From assembly GCA_035546775.1 (NCBI GenBank), contig DASZWD010000014.1:55443-119442 (forward strand): DNA of 64,000 nt, given 5' to 3'. This document shows positions 25,649 through 34,450 of the stretch, piece by piece (within the stretch, counting starts at the first letter, position 1; each line of letters starts with the position of its first letter). Made by a program: the position numbers and the translations under genes. The DNA is from Acidimicrobiales bacterium (lineage in GTDB: Bacteria > Actinomycetota > Acidimicrobiia > Acidimicrobiales > JACCXE01). The notes beneath the pieces were generated by a model, which was not told the origin of the DNA, searched no databases, and saw only the letters and a list, made by a program, of their open reading frames with translations.

Positions 25649-26422
25649 ATGGCTCCCATCGTCGACGCGCGCGGCGTCACCAAGGTGTACCGGACCGGCG
25701 CCGACGAAGTTGCAGCGTTGCGCGACATCAATCTCAGCATCGAGCCGGGCGAGTTCGTGGCGGTCATGGGGCCGTCGGGCAGCGGCAAGACGACGCTGCT
25801 GAACTGCCTCTCGGGCCTCGACGACATCGACGCCGGATCGGTCTTCGTCGAAGGCGACGACATCCACAAGATGGCCGACGCGGCGCGCACCGAGCACCGC
25901 GCCGGGCGCATGGGTTTCATCTTCCAGAGCTTCAATCTCATCCCGGTGCTGAGCGCCGTCGAGAACGTCGAGTTGCCGCTGCTGCTCAGCGGTACGAAGG
26001 CGGCCACGGCGCGCGAGCGGTCGATGGCGATGCTCGAACGCGTCGGCCTCGGCCACCGGCCCAAGCACAAGCCGAACGAACTTTCGGGAGGCGAGCAGCA
26101 GCGCGTCGCCGTCGCCCGCGCGCTCGTGACCGAGCCGGCGATCGTGTGGGCCGACGAGCCGACGGGCAACCTCGACTCCACCATGGCCGTCGCGGTGCTC
26201 GACCTGCTGCAAGAGGTCAACTCGCACGGCCAGACGATCCTGGTCGTCACCCACGACGACGGCATCGCGGCGAGCGCTCGTCGCCTCGTGCGCATGGCCG
26301 ACGGCGCCGTGGTCGCCGACGGCGCCACGGCCAAGTTGCTCGGCAAACGCGACGGCGTCGCCGCTCCGGGAACCCGCGTCAGCAAACCGCGCACGCGCCG
26401 CACGCCGCTGAAGGCGAAGTAA
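25649..26422 (+). CDS. ABC transporter ATP-binding protein (MacB/LolD type)
   Basis: The 257-residue protein has Walker A GPSGSGKTT near residue 42, the Q-loop FQSFNLIPVLSAVENVELPLLL typical of the MacB/LolD/FtsE group, the signature LSGGEQQRVAVARAL, and Walker B VWADEPTGNLDS followed by VVTHD. It powers the permease encoded next, with which it shares a one-base TAATG overlap. The ATG follows TAGCGT (25635-25640) by eight bases, so the operon begins with a probable leaderless message. The C-terminal 25 residues are basic. Confidence 0.92.
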   Translation: MAPIVDARGVTKVYRTGADEVAALRDINLSIEPGEFVAVMGPSGSGKTTLLNCLSGLDDIDAGSVFVEGDDIHKMADAARTEHRAGRMGFIFQSFNLIPVLSAVENVELPLLLSGTKAATARERSMAMLERVGLGHRPKHKPNELSGGEQQRVAVARALVTEPAIVWADEPTGNLDSTMAVAVLDLLQEVNSHGQTILVVTHDDGIAASARRLVRMADGAVVADGATAKLLGKRDGVAAPGTRVSKPRTRRTPLKAK

Positions 26423-29289
26423 TGCAGATCGTCATCGTCGCGCTGCTGCTCGTCAGCATCGTCGACGCCATCCGCAACCCGACGATCCGTCGTCTGGCGC
26501 TGCGCAACGTGACGCGCCGGCGCGGCGAGGCGGTGCTGGTGATTGTCGGGTCGCTGCTCGGCACCGCCATCATCACCGCGGCGTTCATCGTCGGTGACAC
26601 GCTCGGCGCGTCGGTGCGCGATCAGGCGCGTACCGATCTCGGTCCCATCGACGAGTCCGTGCGCGCCGTGGGTCTCGGGCGCTCCGACGAAGTGCTGCGC
26701 AAGCTCCAGACGCCGGCCATCGCCGGCGTCGACGGTTACCTCAAGCTGACGGCGGCCGGCGTGTCGATCGCCAGCGTGGGCGCCGACCGCCGCGCCGAGC
26801 CCTTCGCCGCCATCGACGAAGTCGACTTCGACGATGCGCGCGCCTTCGGTGGCAACGCCGGCGCCACCGGCATGGCCGACGCCGGCGCGACGCCGACGGG
26901 CGACCAGGCCGTGCTGTCCAACGCCTTGGCCAACAAGCTCAAGGTGCGCGCTGGGAACCAGATCGACGTGTTCGGCTATGGCCATTCGCACCGGTTCACC
27001 GTGCGCCAGATCATCGCTGACAAGGGCATCGCCGGCAGCGCGTGTTTCGTGCCTCTCGGCACGGTCGCCGCCCTCGCCGCGCCTACCAATGCGGTCGGCT
27101 TGCTGCCGGCCGCGGTCAGTGGCCAACCGCCGAGCTCGACCGTGCTCGTGTCCAACACCGGCGGCGTATTCGACGGGGCGGAGCGCACCGACGCCGTGAC
27201 CGCGGCACTCAAGCAGCGCCTCGCGGGCACGAGTTCGGTCGAGGTCTTCACGTCCAAGCAAGACCTGCTCGACACCGCTGACTCGGTGTCGAAGCAGTTC
27301 CGCACGATCTTCAGCGGTATCGGTGCCTTCAGCGTCATCGCCGGCATCCTGCTGCTGGTCAACATCTTCGTGATGCTCGCCGACGAGCGGAAGAGCGAGC
27401 TCGGCATGTTGCGGGCGATCGGGCTCAAGCGCAATCAGTTGGTGCGCGCCTTCGGCATGGAGGGCGCCATCTATTCGATCGTGTCCGCCGCCTGTGGCGT
27501 CGTAGTCGGCATCGGTGTGGGCCGCCTCGTCGCCGTACTCGCCGGCAGCCTGTTCAACCGCAACCGTGGCGGCGGTCGCGGCATCGCGCTGCAGTTCTCG
27601 CTGCGGCCCTCCAGCCTGCTGCTCGGCTTCATGATCGGCGCGTTCATCTCGCTCGTCACGGTGTGGGGTACCAGCGCGCGGCTGGGTCGCCTCAACGTGA
27701 TCCGTGCCATTCGCGACATCGCTGAGGCGCCGGCCAACCGGGCGCGCCGGCTGCGGTCCTACGTCGTCGCCGCGCTGGGCATCGTGATCGGCCTCGTCAT
27801 GTTCCAGGTCGGCGTCGTGCACCAGGGTTGGTTCGGGGTGCTCGTGGGCATCCCGCTGGCCTCGGTGTCGTCCATCACGCTGTTGCGTCGGTTCGTGCCG
27901 CGGCGCATCGCCGTCGCTATTGGCTGTGGCGTGTCGCTGGTGTGGGGCATCGCCGCCTTCTCGCTGTTCTCGAAGGCGTTCTCGAACACCGAGTTCTTCG
28001 CCTTCGTGATGCAGGGCGTGATCCTCGTCGGCAGCGCGACGGCGATCGTGGCCACCAACGACGACGTCGCCATCAAGGCCGTGTCGAAGCTCGGTGTGTC
28101 CAAGCGCACGCTGGCGGCGCGCCTCGGCTTCGCGTATCCGCTGGCCCGCGTGTTCCGCACGTCGATGCTGCTGGGCATGTACGCCATCGTCGTGTTCACC
28201 CTGACGTTCCTGTCGGTGTTCAGCCACTTGTTCAGCGCCCAGGTGCCGAAGTTCGCCCGGGAGAACGCCGCGGGCTACCAGGTGCTCGTCGACTCCAACT
28301 ACTCGAACCCCGTGCCCGCATCGGTGCTCAAGGCGCAGTCCGGCGTGACCGGACTCGCGGCGATCGACCGCGCCGCACCGGAGTGGACGACGCCGATCCA
28401 CCACGACCGCGAGCGGTGGACGCTGTCGGGCTACGACGACTCCCTGCTGGCGCGGGGCGTGCCGACGTTGGGCAAGCGCTTGCCGCAGTTCCACAGCGAC
28501 CGCGAGGTGTGGGAAGCCGTCGAGCACGACCCGAGCCTCGTGATCCTGCCGAACATCTTCCTCGAGCGCGGTGGTCCGCCCTCGGGAGCACTCGATCCGG
28601 GCGAGAAGATCACGGCGTACGACACGCTTTCGGGCAAGACGGCGCAACTGACGATCGCCGCCAAGATCGACAGTGACTTCATCTTCGCCGGCCCGTTCGT
28701 CGGCAAGACGTTCCTGCACTCGTTCACCAGCGATGCGACGCCGAGCCGCTACTACGTCGGGGTAGCACCCGACGTCGACGCCACCACGTTTGCGGCGCGC
28801 CTCGAAGGTCGGCTGCTGGACTACGGCGTGCAGGCCGATTCGTTCCCCGATCACATCGCGCAGCAAATGTCCCAGCAGAACGGGTTCCTGAGCTTGATGC
28901 AGGGCTACCTCGGCCTCGGTCTCATCATCGGCGTCGCCGGCCTCGGCGTCGTGATGGTGCGCGCCGTGCGCGAACGCCGCCGCCAGATCGGCATGCTGCG
29001 GGCGATGGGCTTCCCGAGCCGCATGGTGCGCCAGATGTTCCTCACCGAGGCGTCGTTCCTGGCGGTGCAGGGCATCGTGCTCGGCACCGGTCTGGCGCTG
29101 ATCACGAGCTACAGCCTGCTCACGCACTCGAGCACCTTCGGCGGCCAGGGCATCGGCTTCCAGATACCGGTCGTCAACATCATCGTCGTCTCGGCCATCG
29201 CCCTGGTGGCGTCGCTGGCGGCCAGCGCGTTCCCGGCGACCCAGGCGGCGAAGATCCGGCCGGCGGTCGCCCTGCGCATCGCCGATTAG
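26422..29289 (+). CDS. Large FtsX-family ABC permease
   Basis: The 955-residue protein has two FtsX modules. An N-terminal helix near residue 37 (VLVIVGSLLGTAIITAAFIVGDTLG) is followed by a large exported domain. The first FtsX core (about 295-430) contains LADERKSELGMLRAIGLKRNQL. There is a middle membrane section (430-600), a second exported domain, and a C-terminal FtsX core (about 820-955) with VRERRRQIGMLRAMGFPSRMV. The domain order is that of MacB-type permeases in which both halves are fused. With the ATPase it probably moves a lipid, lipoprotein or peptide by mechanotransmission rather than classical import. Substrate is unknown. Confidence 0.9.
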   Translation: MQIVIVALLLVSIVDAIRNPTIRRLALRNVTRRRGEAVLVIVGSLLGTAIITAAFIVGDTLGASVRDQARTDLGPIDESVRAVGLGRSDEVLRKLQTPAIAGVDGYLKLTAAGVSIASVGADRRAEPFAAIDEVDFDDARAFGGNAGATGMADAGATPTGDQAVLSNALANKLKVRAGNQIDVFGYGHSHRFTVRQIIADKGIAGSACFVPLGTVAALAAPTNAVGLLPAAVSGQPPSSTVLVSNTGGVFDGAERTDAVTAALKQRLAGTSSVEVFTSKQDLLDTADSVSKQFRTIFSGIGAFSVIAGILLLVNIFVMLADERKSELGMLRAIGLKRNQLVRAFGMEGAIYSIVSAACGVVVGIGVGRLVAVLAGSLFNRNRGGGRGIALQFSLRPSSLLLGFMIGAFISLVTVWGTSARLGRLNVIRAIRDIAEAPANRARRLRSYVVAALGIVIGLVMFQVGVVHQGWFGVLVGIPLASVSSITLLRRFVPRRIAVAIGCGVSLVWGIAAFSLFSKAFSNTEFFAFVMQGVILVGSATAIVATNDDVAIKAVSKLGVSKRTLAARLGFAYPLARVFRTSMLLGMYAIVVFTLTFLSVFSHLFSAQVPKFARENAAGYQVLVDSNYSNPVPASVLKAQSGVTGLAAIDRAAPEWTTPIHHDRERWTLSGYDDSLLARGVPTLGKRLPQFHSDREVWEAVEHDPSLVILPNIFLERGGPPSGALDPGEKITAYDTLSGKTAQLTIAAKIDSDFIFAGPFVGKTFLHSFTSDATPSRYYVGVAPDVDATTFAARLEGRLLDYGVQADSFPDHIAQQMSQQNGFLSLMQGYLGLGLIIGVAGLGVVMVRAVRERRRQIGMLRAMGFPSRMVRQMFLTEASFLAVQGIVLGTGLALITSYSLLTHSSTFGGQGIGFQIPVVNIIVVSAIALVASLAASAFPATQAAKIRPAVALRIAD

Positions 29290-29308
29290 GAGTCAGTAGC
29301 TTCTAACG

Positions 29309-30085
29309 GTGATGTCACAGCCGACCCTGGCGGGGAAGGTCGCACTGATCACGGGGGGAGCGTCGGGCCAAGGCCGTGCCGCGGCGCTGCTGTTCGCGGC
29401 CGCCGGGGCTGAGGTGGCCGTCGCCGACATCAACACCGTCGGCGCCAACGAGACGGTGAAGCTCGTCGAGGACGGCGGCGGTGCCGCGCTGGCCATCGAA
29501 GCCGACGTGGCGCGCCGCGCCGACAACGAGTCGATGATCGACGCGACCGTCGAGCGCTTCGGTCGCCTCGACGTGCTCTACAACAACGCCGCGGTGCAGA
29601 TGTCGGGTCACTTGCTCGAGTGTCGCGACGAAGACTGGGACGTCACGATGGCGACCAACCTCGACGCCGTGTTCTTCGCCTGCCGCGCCGCCATCCCGCG
29701 CATGATCGACGGAGGGGGCGGGTCGATCATCAACACCGCGTCGGTGCTCGGCCTCATCGGTTCCGCGGGCTACTGCGCCTACGGGGCGGCCAAGGCCGGT
29801 CTCGTCGCCCTCACGCGCCAGATCGCGGTCGAGTACGGACCGCATGTGCGGGCCAACGTCATCGCGCCGGGTTCGATCGATACGCCGCGGTTCCGCCGCG
29901 TCGCCGACGACATGGGCATCGCCCGCGACGACTTCCTCGAGATGCTGCACCGCAACATCCCGCTGCACCGGCTCGGCACCGCGGACGACGTCGCCGGCAT
30001 CGCGTTGTTCCTGGCGTCGGATCAGTCGGCGTACGTCACCGGCGCGGTGATTCCCGCCGACGGTGGGTTGGCGGCGTTGCGATGA
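29309..30085 (+). CDS. Short-chain dehydrogenase/reductase, first of pair
   Basis: The 258-residue SDR has the cofactor motif TGGASGQGRA near residue 15, NNAAV, the catalytic Ser in NTASVLG and the Tyr/Lys pair in YGAAK. The C-terminal YVTGAVIPADGG is typical of classical SDRs. Asp in VAVADIN suggests NAD(H) preference. Two starts are adjacent, GTG 29309 and ATG 29312. The TAGCTT hexamer at 29297-29302 sits six bases before the GTG, favouring a leaderless start. It is the first gene of a tightly packed five-gene run (SDR, SDR, amidohydrolase, P450, ferredoxin). Confidence 0.92.
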   Translation: MMSQPTLAGKVALITGGASGQGRAAALLFAAAGAEVAVADINTVGANETVKLVEDGGGAALAIEADVARRADNESMIDATVERFGRLDVLYNNAAVQMSGHLLECRDEDWDVTMATNLDAVFFACRAAIPRMIDGGGGSIINTASVLGLIGSAGYCAYGAAKAGLVALTRQIAVEYGPHVRANVIAPGSIDTPRFRRVADDMGIARDDFLEMLHRNIPLHRLGTADDVAGIALFLASDQSAYVTGAVIPADGGLAALR

Positions 30086-30822
30086 CGGCGGTAGCCATCG
30101 TCACCGGTGGGGCTTCGGGCCTTGGTGCGGCGATCTGTGGCCGCTTGGCCTCCGACGGCTATCACGTCGTGGTCGCCGACTGCGACGGCGCCGGCGCGTC
30201 GCACGTCGCCGAAGCCGTCGGCGGCACCGCCGTCGAAGTCGACGTGCGTGATCGCCGCCACGTCGAGTCGATGGCGGCCACCGCCGCGGCGCTGGGTGAC
30301 ATCAAGGTGCTCGTGTTGTCCGCGGCGATCGAGACGCGCACGAGCATCGTCGACACCACCGACGAGATGTGGCGTGACGTCCTCGACACCAACCTCAAGG
30401 GGCCGTTCCTGTGCATGCGCGAGGTGGTACCCCGCATGATCGGCGCCGGCGGCGGCTCGATCATCGCCCTCGGCTCGACGCTGGGCCAGATCGTGGCGCC
30501 GGGCTACCCGGCATATTGCGCCAGCAAGTTCGCACTCACGAATCTGTGCAAGCAGGTGGCGATCGAACAGGCGGCCGCCGGTGTGCGCGTCAACGTGATC
30601 GCGCCGAGCGCGTGCGACACCGGCCTGTTTCTCCGCATGGCGGAATCGACTGGCGACCGCGCTGGCATCGAGCGCATGGTGACCTCCAACGTGCCGATGG
30701 GTCGCCTTGGCACGGCGCGCGAGGTGTGCGACGCGGTGGCGTTCTTCGCGTCCGATGCGTCGTCGTACACGTCGGGCACCGTGCTGCCCCTCGACGGGGG
30801 CCTCGCGGCGAGGCGCATGTGA
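30082..30822 (+). CDS. Short-chain dehydrogenase/reductase, second of pair
   Basis: The 246-residue SDR shows TGGASGLGAAI near residue 8, LSAAIE in place of NNAG, the catalytic Ser in ALGSTLGQ and YCASK as the Tyr/Lys pair. VVVADCD suggests NAD preference. It overlaps the first SDR by ATGA and the amidohydrolase by GTGA. Sequence identity with its neighbour is modest, so the pair probably handles different steps or stereoisomers rather than being a recent duplication. Confidence 0.92.
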   Translation: MTAVAIVTGGASGLGAAICGRLASDGYHVVVADCDGAGASHVAEAVGGTAVEVDVRDRRHVESMAATAAALGDIKVLVLSAAIETRTSIVDTTDEMWRDVLDTNLKGPFLCMREVVPRMIGAGGGSIIALGSTLGQIVAPGYPAYCASKFALTNLCKQVAIEQAAAGVRVNVIAPSACDTGLFLRMAESTGDRAGIERMVTSNVPMGRLGTAREVCDAVAFFASDASSYTSGTVLPLDGGLAARRM

Positions 30823-31886
30823 TCGGCGGCGGGCGCAAGGTCGCCGACGCCGACGGTCACGTAATCGAGCCCGGTGGCTTGTTCTCGCAGTGGACCGGTG
30901 AGCGGTTACCACTCGACTTGCCGCCCACGACGCCGATGACACCCTGCGGCAGCTTCGAGCTCTTGCAGGACCAGTTCGACCACGGCTTCGATACGGCGTC
31001 GTACCTGCGGGCGATGGACGCGCAGGGCATCGACGTCGCTGTCGTGTATCCGTCGGTCGGGTTGTTCGCGCCGTTCCTCCCCGAACTGAGCGCCGCCGAA
31101 TCGGCCGCTGCCTGCCGGACGTACAACGACTGGATCGCCGGCTACTGCGACGCCAGCGGCGGCCGCATCTTCGGTGCGGGCATCCTCCCCCTGGCCGACG
31201 TCGGAGCAGCCACCAAAGAGGTGGCGCGCTGCGCCGGCGACGGGCTCGTGGCGATGATGGCGCGCCCCAACTTTCTCTACGGCCGCAACCTCGGCGATCC
31301 GACGTACGACCCGATGCATGCGGCGATCGAAGAACTCGACCTCGTGCTCGCGGTGCACGAAGGGCTCGGGCTGCGCGGCCAACCGACGATCGGCGGCGAC
31401 CGCTTCTCGGGGTTTGCGGCGCGGCACGCGTTGAGCCACCCGATGGAGCAGATGGCGGCGATGACGAGCCTGATGTTCGACGGAGCGCTGGACCGTCACC
31501 CGAACCTGCGCGTGGCCTTCCTCGAGTCGGGCGCCGGGTGGCTGCCCTACTGGCTGCACCGGCTCGACGAGCACGCGGAGTGGATGGCCGAGACCGAACT
31601 CGACTGGCTCGAACTCATGCCGAGCGAGTACTTCGCGCGCCAGTGCGCCATTAGCAGCGAAGCCGAGGACGCCCTCGCGGCTTCCGCCATCGCGGCGGTC
31701 GGCGACGCCCGCGTCATGTGGGCGTCGGACTTCCCGCATCCCGACGCGGTGTTCCCCGACTCGGCGCGCGCGTTCGCCGGCAACCTGTCCGTGCACGGCG
31801 CGACCGACGAGCAGATCGACGCCGTGCTCTGGTCGACGCCGCTCGGCTTCTACCGCATCCGCGACCGCATAGGAGGTTCCGCGTGA
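30819..31886 (+). CDS. Amidohydrolase-2 family metal-dependent hydrolase or decarboxylase
   Basis: The 355-residue protein starts with DADGHVIEP, the Asp-x-His metal site of the amidohydrolase-2 (ACMSD-like) family. A middle His (LAVHEG), then LSHPMEQMAAM, VAFLESGAGWLPYWLHRLDEH and the final metal Asp in WASDFPHPD follow. This branch includes decarboxylases and hydrolases of aromatic and 1,3-dicarbonyl compounds. Many actinobacterial relatives sit in steroid or terpenoid catabolic clusters. It is coupled by overlaps of four bases on both sides. Confidence 0.87.
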   Translation: MIGGGRKVADADGHVIEPGGLFSQWTGERLPLDLPPTTPMTPCGSFELLQDQFDHGFDTASYLRAMDAQGIDVAVVYPSVGLFAPFLPELSAAESAAACRTYNDWIAGYCDASGGRIFGAGILPLADVGAATKEVARCAGDGLVAMMARPNFLYGRNLGDPTYDPMHAAIEELDLVLAVHEGLGLRGQPTIGGDRFSGFAARHALSHPMEQMAAMTSLMFDGALDRHPNLRVAFLESGAGWLPYWLHRLDEHAEWMAETELDWLELMPSEYFARQCAISSEAEDALAASAIAAVGDARVMWASDFPHPDAVFPDSARAFAGNLSVHGATDEQIDAVLWSTPLGFYRIRDRIGGSA

Positions 31887-33079
31887 CGATCGACTTCGAC
31901 TCGATGGCGCAGTTCACCGACACCGTGGCCGGTGATAATCGCGATCCGTATCCGGAGTTGGCGGTGAAGCGGCGCGAGACGCCCGTCGAGCTGAAGGTCC
32001 AGCTGGGCTACGACCTGTCGGAGCGGCTGACGGCGACCGTGTACCAGTACGACGACGTCGCCACCGTGTTGCGCGACAACGAGACCTACTCGTCCGGTGC
32101 CATCCGCGACCTCATGGCCGTCGTGATGGGGCCCTATGTCCTCGTCGGCATGGACGAGCCCGAGCACAAGCGGCACCGCCATCTTGTCTCACAGGCCTTC
32201 CGCGCCAAGACGCTGGCGCACTGGGAAGAAGACTTGATGGGCGACGTCATCGACGAGCTCATCGACAACTTCGCGGCGCGCGGCACCGCCGAGTTGGTCC
32301 GCGAGTTCACGTTTCGCTTTCCTGTGCAAGTGATCGCGGAAGTGCTCGGCGTCCCGCGCACCGATCACGCGCAGTTCCACGAGTACGCCGTGCAGATCAT
32401 CAACGTCGCCGCTGACCCGGAGAACGGCATCAAGGCGGGCGCGGCGATGCGCGAGTACCTCGTCGATCACGTCGAAGCGCGGCGCAAGCAACCGGGCTCC
32501 GATGTCATCAGCGATCTCGTGGCCAGCGAGATCGACGGCGAGAGGCTCGACGACGAGGAGATCTACTCGTTCCTGCGCCTGCTGCTCCCGGCCGGTGCCG
32601 AGACGACGTATCGCGCCGCGGGCAACTTCATCTTCGGTCTGCTCACGCACACCGACCAGCTCGAGATGTTGCGCGCCGACCGTTCGCTGATGCCCCAGGC
32701 GATCGAAGAGGCGATCCGGTGGGAGACGCCGCTGCTCATCACCAACCGCCGCTGTCTGCGCGACACGGAGTTGCACGGTGTCGAGATCCCCGAAGGCGCG
32801 GACGTCATCCCCCACGTCGGCTCGGCCAACCACGACGAGACGCGGTGGGACAACCCGGAGCAGTTCGACATCACCCGCGAGCCCCAGCCGCAGATCGCGT
32901 TCGGCCTCGGTCCGCACATGTGCCTCGGGATGCACCTGGCCCGTCTCGAACTTAAAGTCGCGGTCAACCGCCTGATCGACCGGCTGCCGAACCTACGGCT
33001 CGATCCGGCCGGCAACGATCCGCACATCCACGGCGAGCGGTTCCGCTCGCCGACGTCGCTGCCCATACTGTTCGGTTGA
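31883..33079 (+). CDS. Cytochrome P450
   Basis: The 398-residue soluble bacterial P450 has the I-helix oxygen-binding motif AGAETT near residue 237, the ExxR pair E276/R279, and the haem loop FGLGPHMCLG with the axial Cys347. The I-helix has Glu-Thr-Thr rather than the usual Asp/Glu-Thr plus Ser, still compatible with activity. AGGAGG lies six bases before the GTG. The next gene encodes a 3Fe-4S ferredoxin that is the likely electron donor. No ferredoxin reductase is in the operon. Hydroxylation of a hydrophobic substrate is expected, with identity unknown. Confidence 0.95.
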   Translation: MTIDFDSMAQFTDTVAGDNRDPYPELAVKRRETPVELKVQLGYDLSERLTATVYQYDDVATVLRDNETYSSGAIRDLMAVVMGPYVLVGMDEPEHKRHRHLVSQAFRAKTLAHWEEDLMGDVIDELIDNFAARGTAELVREFTFRFPVQVIAEVLGVPRTDHAQFHEYAVQIINVAADPENGIKAGAAMREYLVDHVEARRKQPGSDVISDLVASEIDGERLDDEEIYSFLRLLLPAGAETTYRAAGNFIFGLLTHTDQLEMLRADRSLMPQAIEEAIRWETPLLITNRRCLRDTELHGVEIPEGADVIPHVGSANHDETRWDNPEQFDITREPQPQIAFGLGPHMCLGMHLARLELKVAVNRLIDRLPNLRLDPAGNDPHIHGERFRSPTSLPILFG

Positions 33080-33291
33080 TGGCCGCCTTCGAGATCACCG
33101 TCGACCGCGAGCGCTGCATGGGTTCGGGCAACTGCAGCTTCTGGGCGCCCAACACCTTCGACCTCGACGACGAGGGCCTGTCGATCGTCACCAACCCCGA
33201 GGGCGACGACGCCTCGAAGATTCAGAACGCGGCCAACGGGTGCCCGACCCAGGCCATCAGTCTGCGGGCAGTAGAGCTTCCAGCGCCGTAA
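33079..33291 (+). CDS. 3Fe-4S ferredoxin, P450 partner
   Basis: The 70-residue protein has C13-x5-C19 and C55-Pro, the three-cysteine pattern of single-cluster [3Fe-4S] ferredoxins that accompany actinobacterial P450s. The protein is acidic, as expected for docking. The ATG overlaps the P450 stop (TGATG), so the two are translated together. The last 35 bases overlap the convergent mrp gene. Confidence 0.92.
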   Translation: MAAFEITVDRERCMGSGNCSFWAPNTFDLDDEGLSIVTNPEGDDASKIQNAANGCPTQAISLRAVELPAP

Positions 33292-34411
33292 CCGCGCTGC
33301 AACCGGCGTCGATGGGCGGCAGCGCGTCGTCGACGAGGACGTCGAGCAGTTCCTTGTAGGCGAGCGCCGCCGGACCGTCACCCAGCACCGCCGGCTCTCC
33401 CTGATCACCGGCGGCCGCCACGGCAGCGTCGAGGGGCAACTGCCCGAGCAGTGGCACGCCGAGCTTGGCGGCCAACCGTTTGCCGCCGCCCTCGCCGAAC
33501 AAGGGGTACGACTCGCCGTCGGGCGCCACGAACGCGCTCATGTTCTCGACCACGCCAACCACGCGCAGGTAGCCCTTGCGCGCCATGTCCGCTGCGCGGG
33601 CGGCGACCTGCTGCGCCGCGATCGCCGGTGTCGTGACGATGAGGACCTCCGTGCGCGGCAGCATGCGCGCCAGGCCCATCTGGATATCGCTCGTCCCGGG
33701 CGGCATGTCGATCAGCAGGTAGTCGACGTCGCCCCACGCCACGTCTTCGAGGAAGTGCTGGAGCGCGCGGTTGAGCATCAGGCCGCGCAGCATGACGGCT
33801 TCGTCTTCGGCCGCGCCTTCGATGGCGCCCATCGACACCACCCGCAGCAGCCCGTCGCCAATCTGCTTCTCGATCGGGTTGATGCGCACGCGGTCGCCCT
33901 CGACCTTCTCGGCTTCGACCTTGGCGTCGACGCCGAGCAGGCGCGGCATGGAAAAGCCTCCGATGTCGGCGTCGAGCACGCCGACCTTGAACCCCCGGGC
34001 CGCGAGACCGACGGCGAGGTTGGCCGTCACCGTGCTCTTGCCCACGCCGCCCTTGCCCGACGCGATCGCCGCGACGCGCGCGGCGGGCGACAGGTCCATG
34101 GTGACCGTCGAGCGCTCCTGCGCCTTCCAGCGGGCGCGGTCCATGAGCGAGCGCTTCTGCTCGGCCGTCATCTCGCCGAACTTCACGTCGACCTTGGACA
34201 CGCCGACCAACCCGCCCACGCGGGCGCGCACGTCCTTCATGAACTGGGCGCGCAGCGGGCACCCTGCCGTAGTGAGCGCGACGGTCACGGTGACGTGCTC
34301 GCCGTCGATGGCGATGTCTTTCACCATGCCGAGATCGAGGACGGAGTCGCCGAGTTCTGGGTCGATGACGCCGGCCAGCGCCCCTCGAACCTGTTCGTCG
34401 GTGACCGTCAC
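33257..34411 (-). CDS. mrp: Mrp/ApbC-type iron-sulphur carrier ATPase
   Basis: The 384-residue protein has an N-terminal MIP18/DUF59 domain (1-85, with VIDPELGDSVLDLGMV and a single Cys51) and a ParA-like ATPase domain with P-loop SGKGGVGKST (118-127), GVLDADIGG and LLIDMPPGTSD. The C-terminal CxxC that binds the cluster in many Mrp proteins is absent: ENMSAFVAPDGE stands there, a variation known in Actinobacteria. It should carry Fe-S clusters to target proteins. The GTG at 34411 follows TAGAAT by six bases. It is divergent from a SufR-like regulator. Confidence 0.88.
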   Translation of the reverse strand: MTVTDEQVRGALAGVIDPELGDSVLDLGMVKDIAIDGEHVTVTVALTTAGCPLRAQFMKDVRARVGGLVGVSKVDVKFGEMTAEQKRSLMDRARWKAQERSTVTMDLSPAARVAAIASGKGGVGKSTVTANLAVGLAARGFKVGVLDADIGGFSMPRLLGVDAKVEAEKVEGDRVRINPIEKQIGDGLLRVVSMGAIEGAAEDEAVMLRGLMLNRALQHFLEDVAWGDVDYLLIDMPPGTSDIQMGLARMLPRTEVLIVTTPAIAAQQVAARAADMARKGYLRVVGVVENMSAFVAPDGESYPLFGEGGGKRLAAKLGVPLLGQLPLDAAVAAAGDQGEPAVLGDGPAALAYKELLDVLVDDALPPIDAGCSAVTALEALLPAD

Positions 34412-34417
34412 GATGTA

Positions 34418-34443
34418 ATTCTACCGGTTTCAAGCAGTAATAT
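34418..34443. promoter_or_regulatory. Divergent leaderless promoter pair, mrp and SufR-like gene
   Basis: On the minus strand TAGAAT (34418-34423) lies six bases before the mrp GTG. On the plus strand TAATAT (34438-34443) lies seven bases before the regulator GTG at 34451. The whole intergenic space is 39 bases, so a regulator bound between the two hexamers (CCGGTTTCAAGCAG) could control both. No clear inverted repeat is visible there. Confidence 0.5.
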
Positions 34444-34450
34444 TCCTGGC

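Noticed and set aside
25606..29127. A 1173-codon frame antisense to the ABC transporter genes
   Set aside because: It is Arg/His/Asp-rich, a typical shadow of high-GC codon bias, while the plus strand carries clear ABC ATPase and FtsX motifs.
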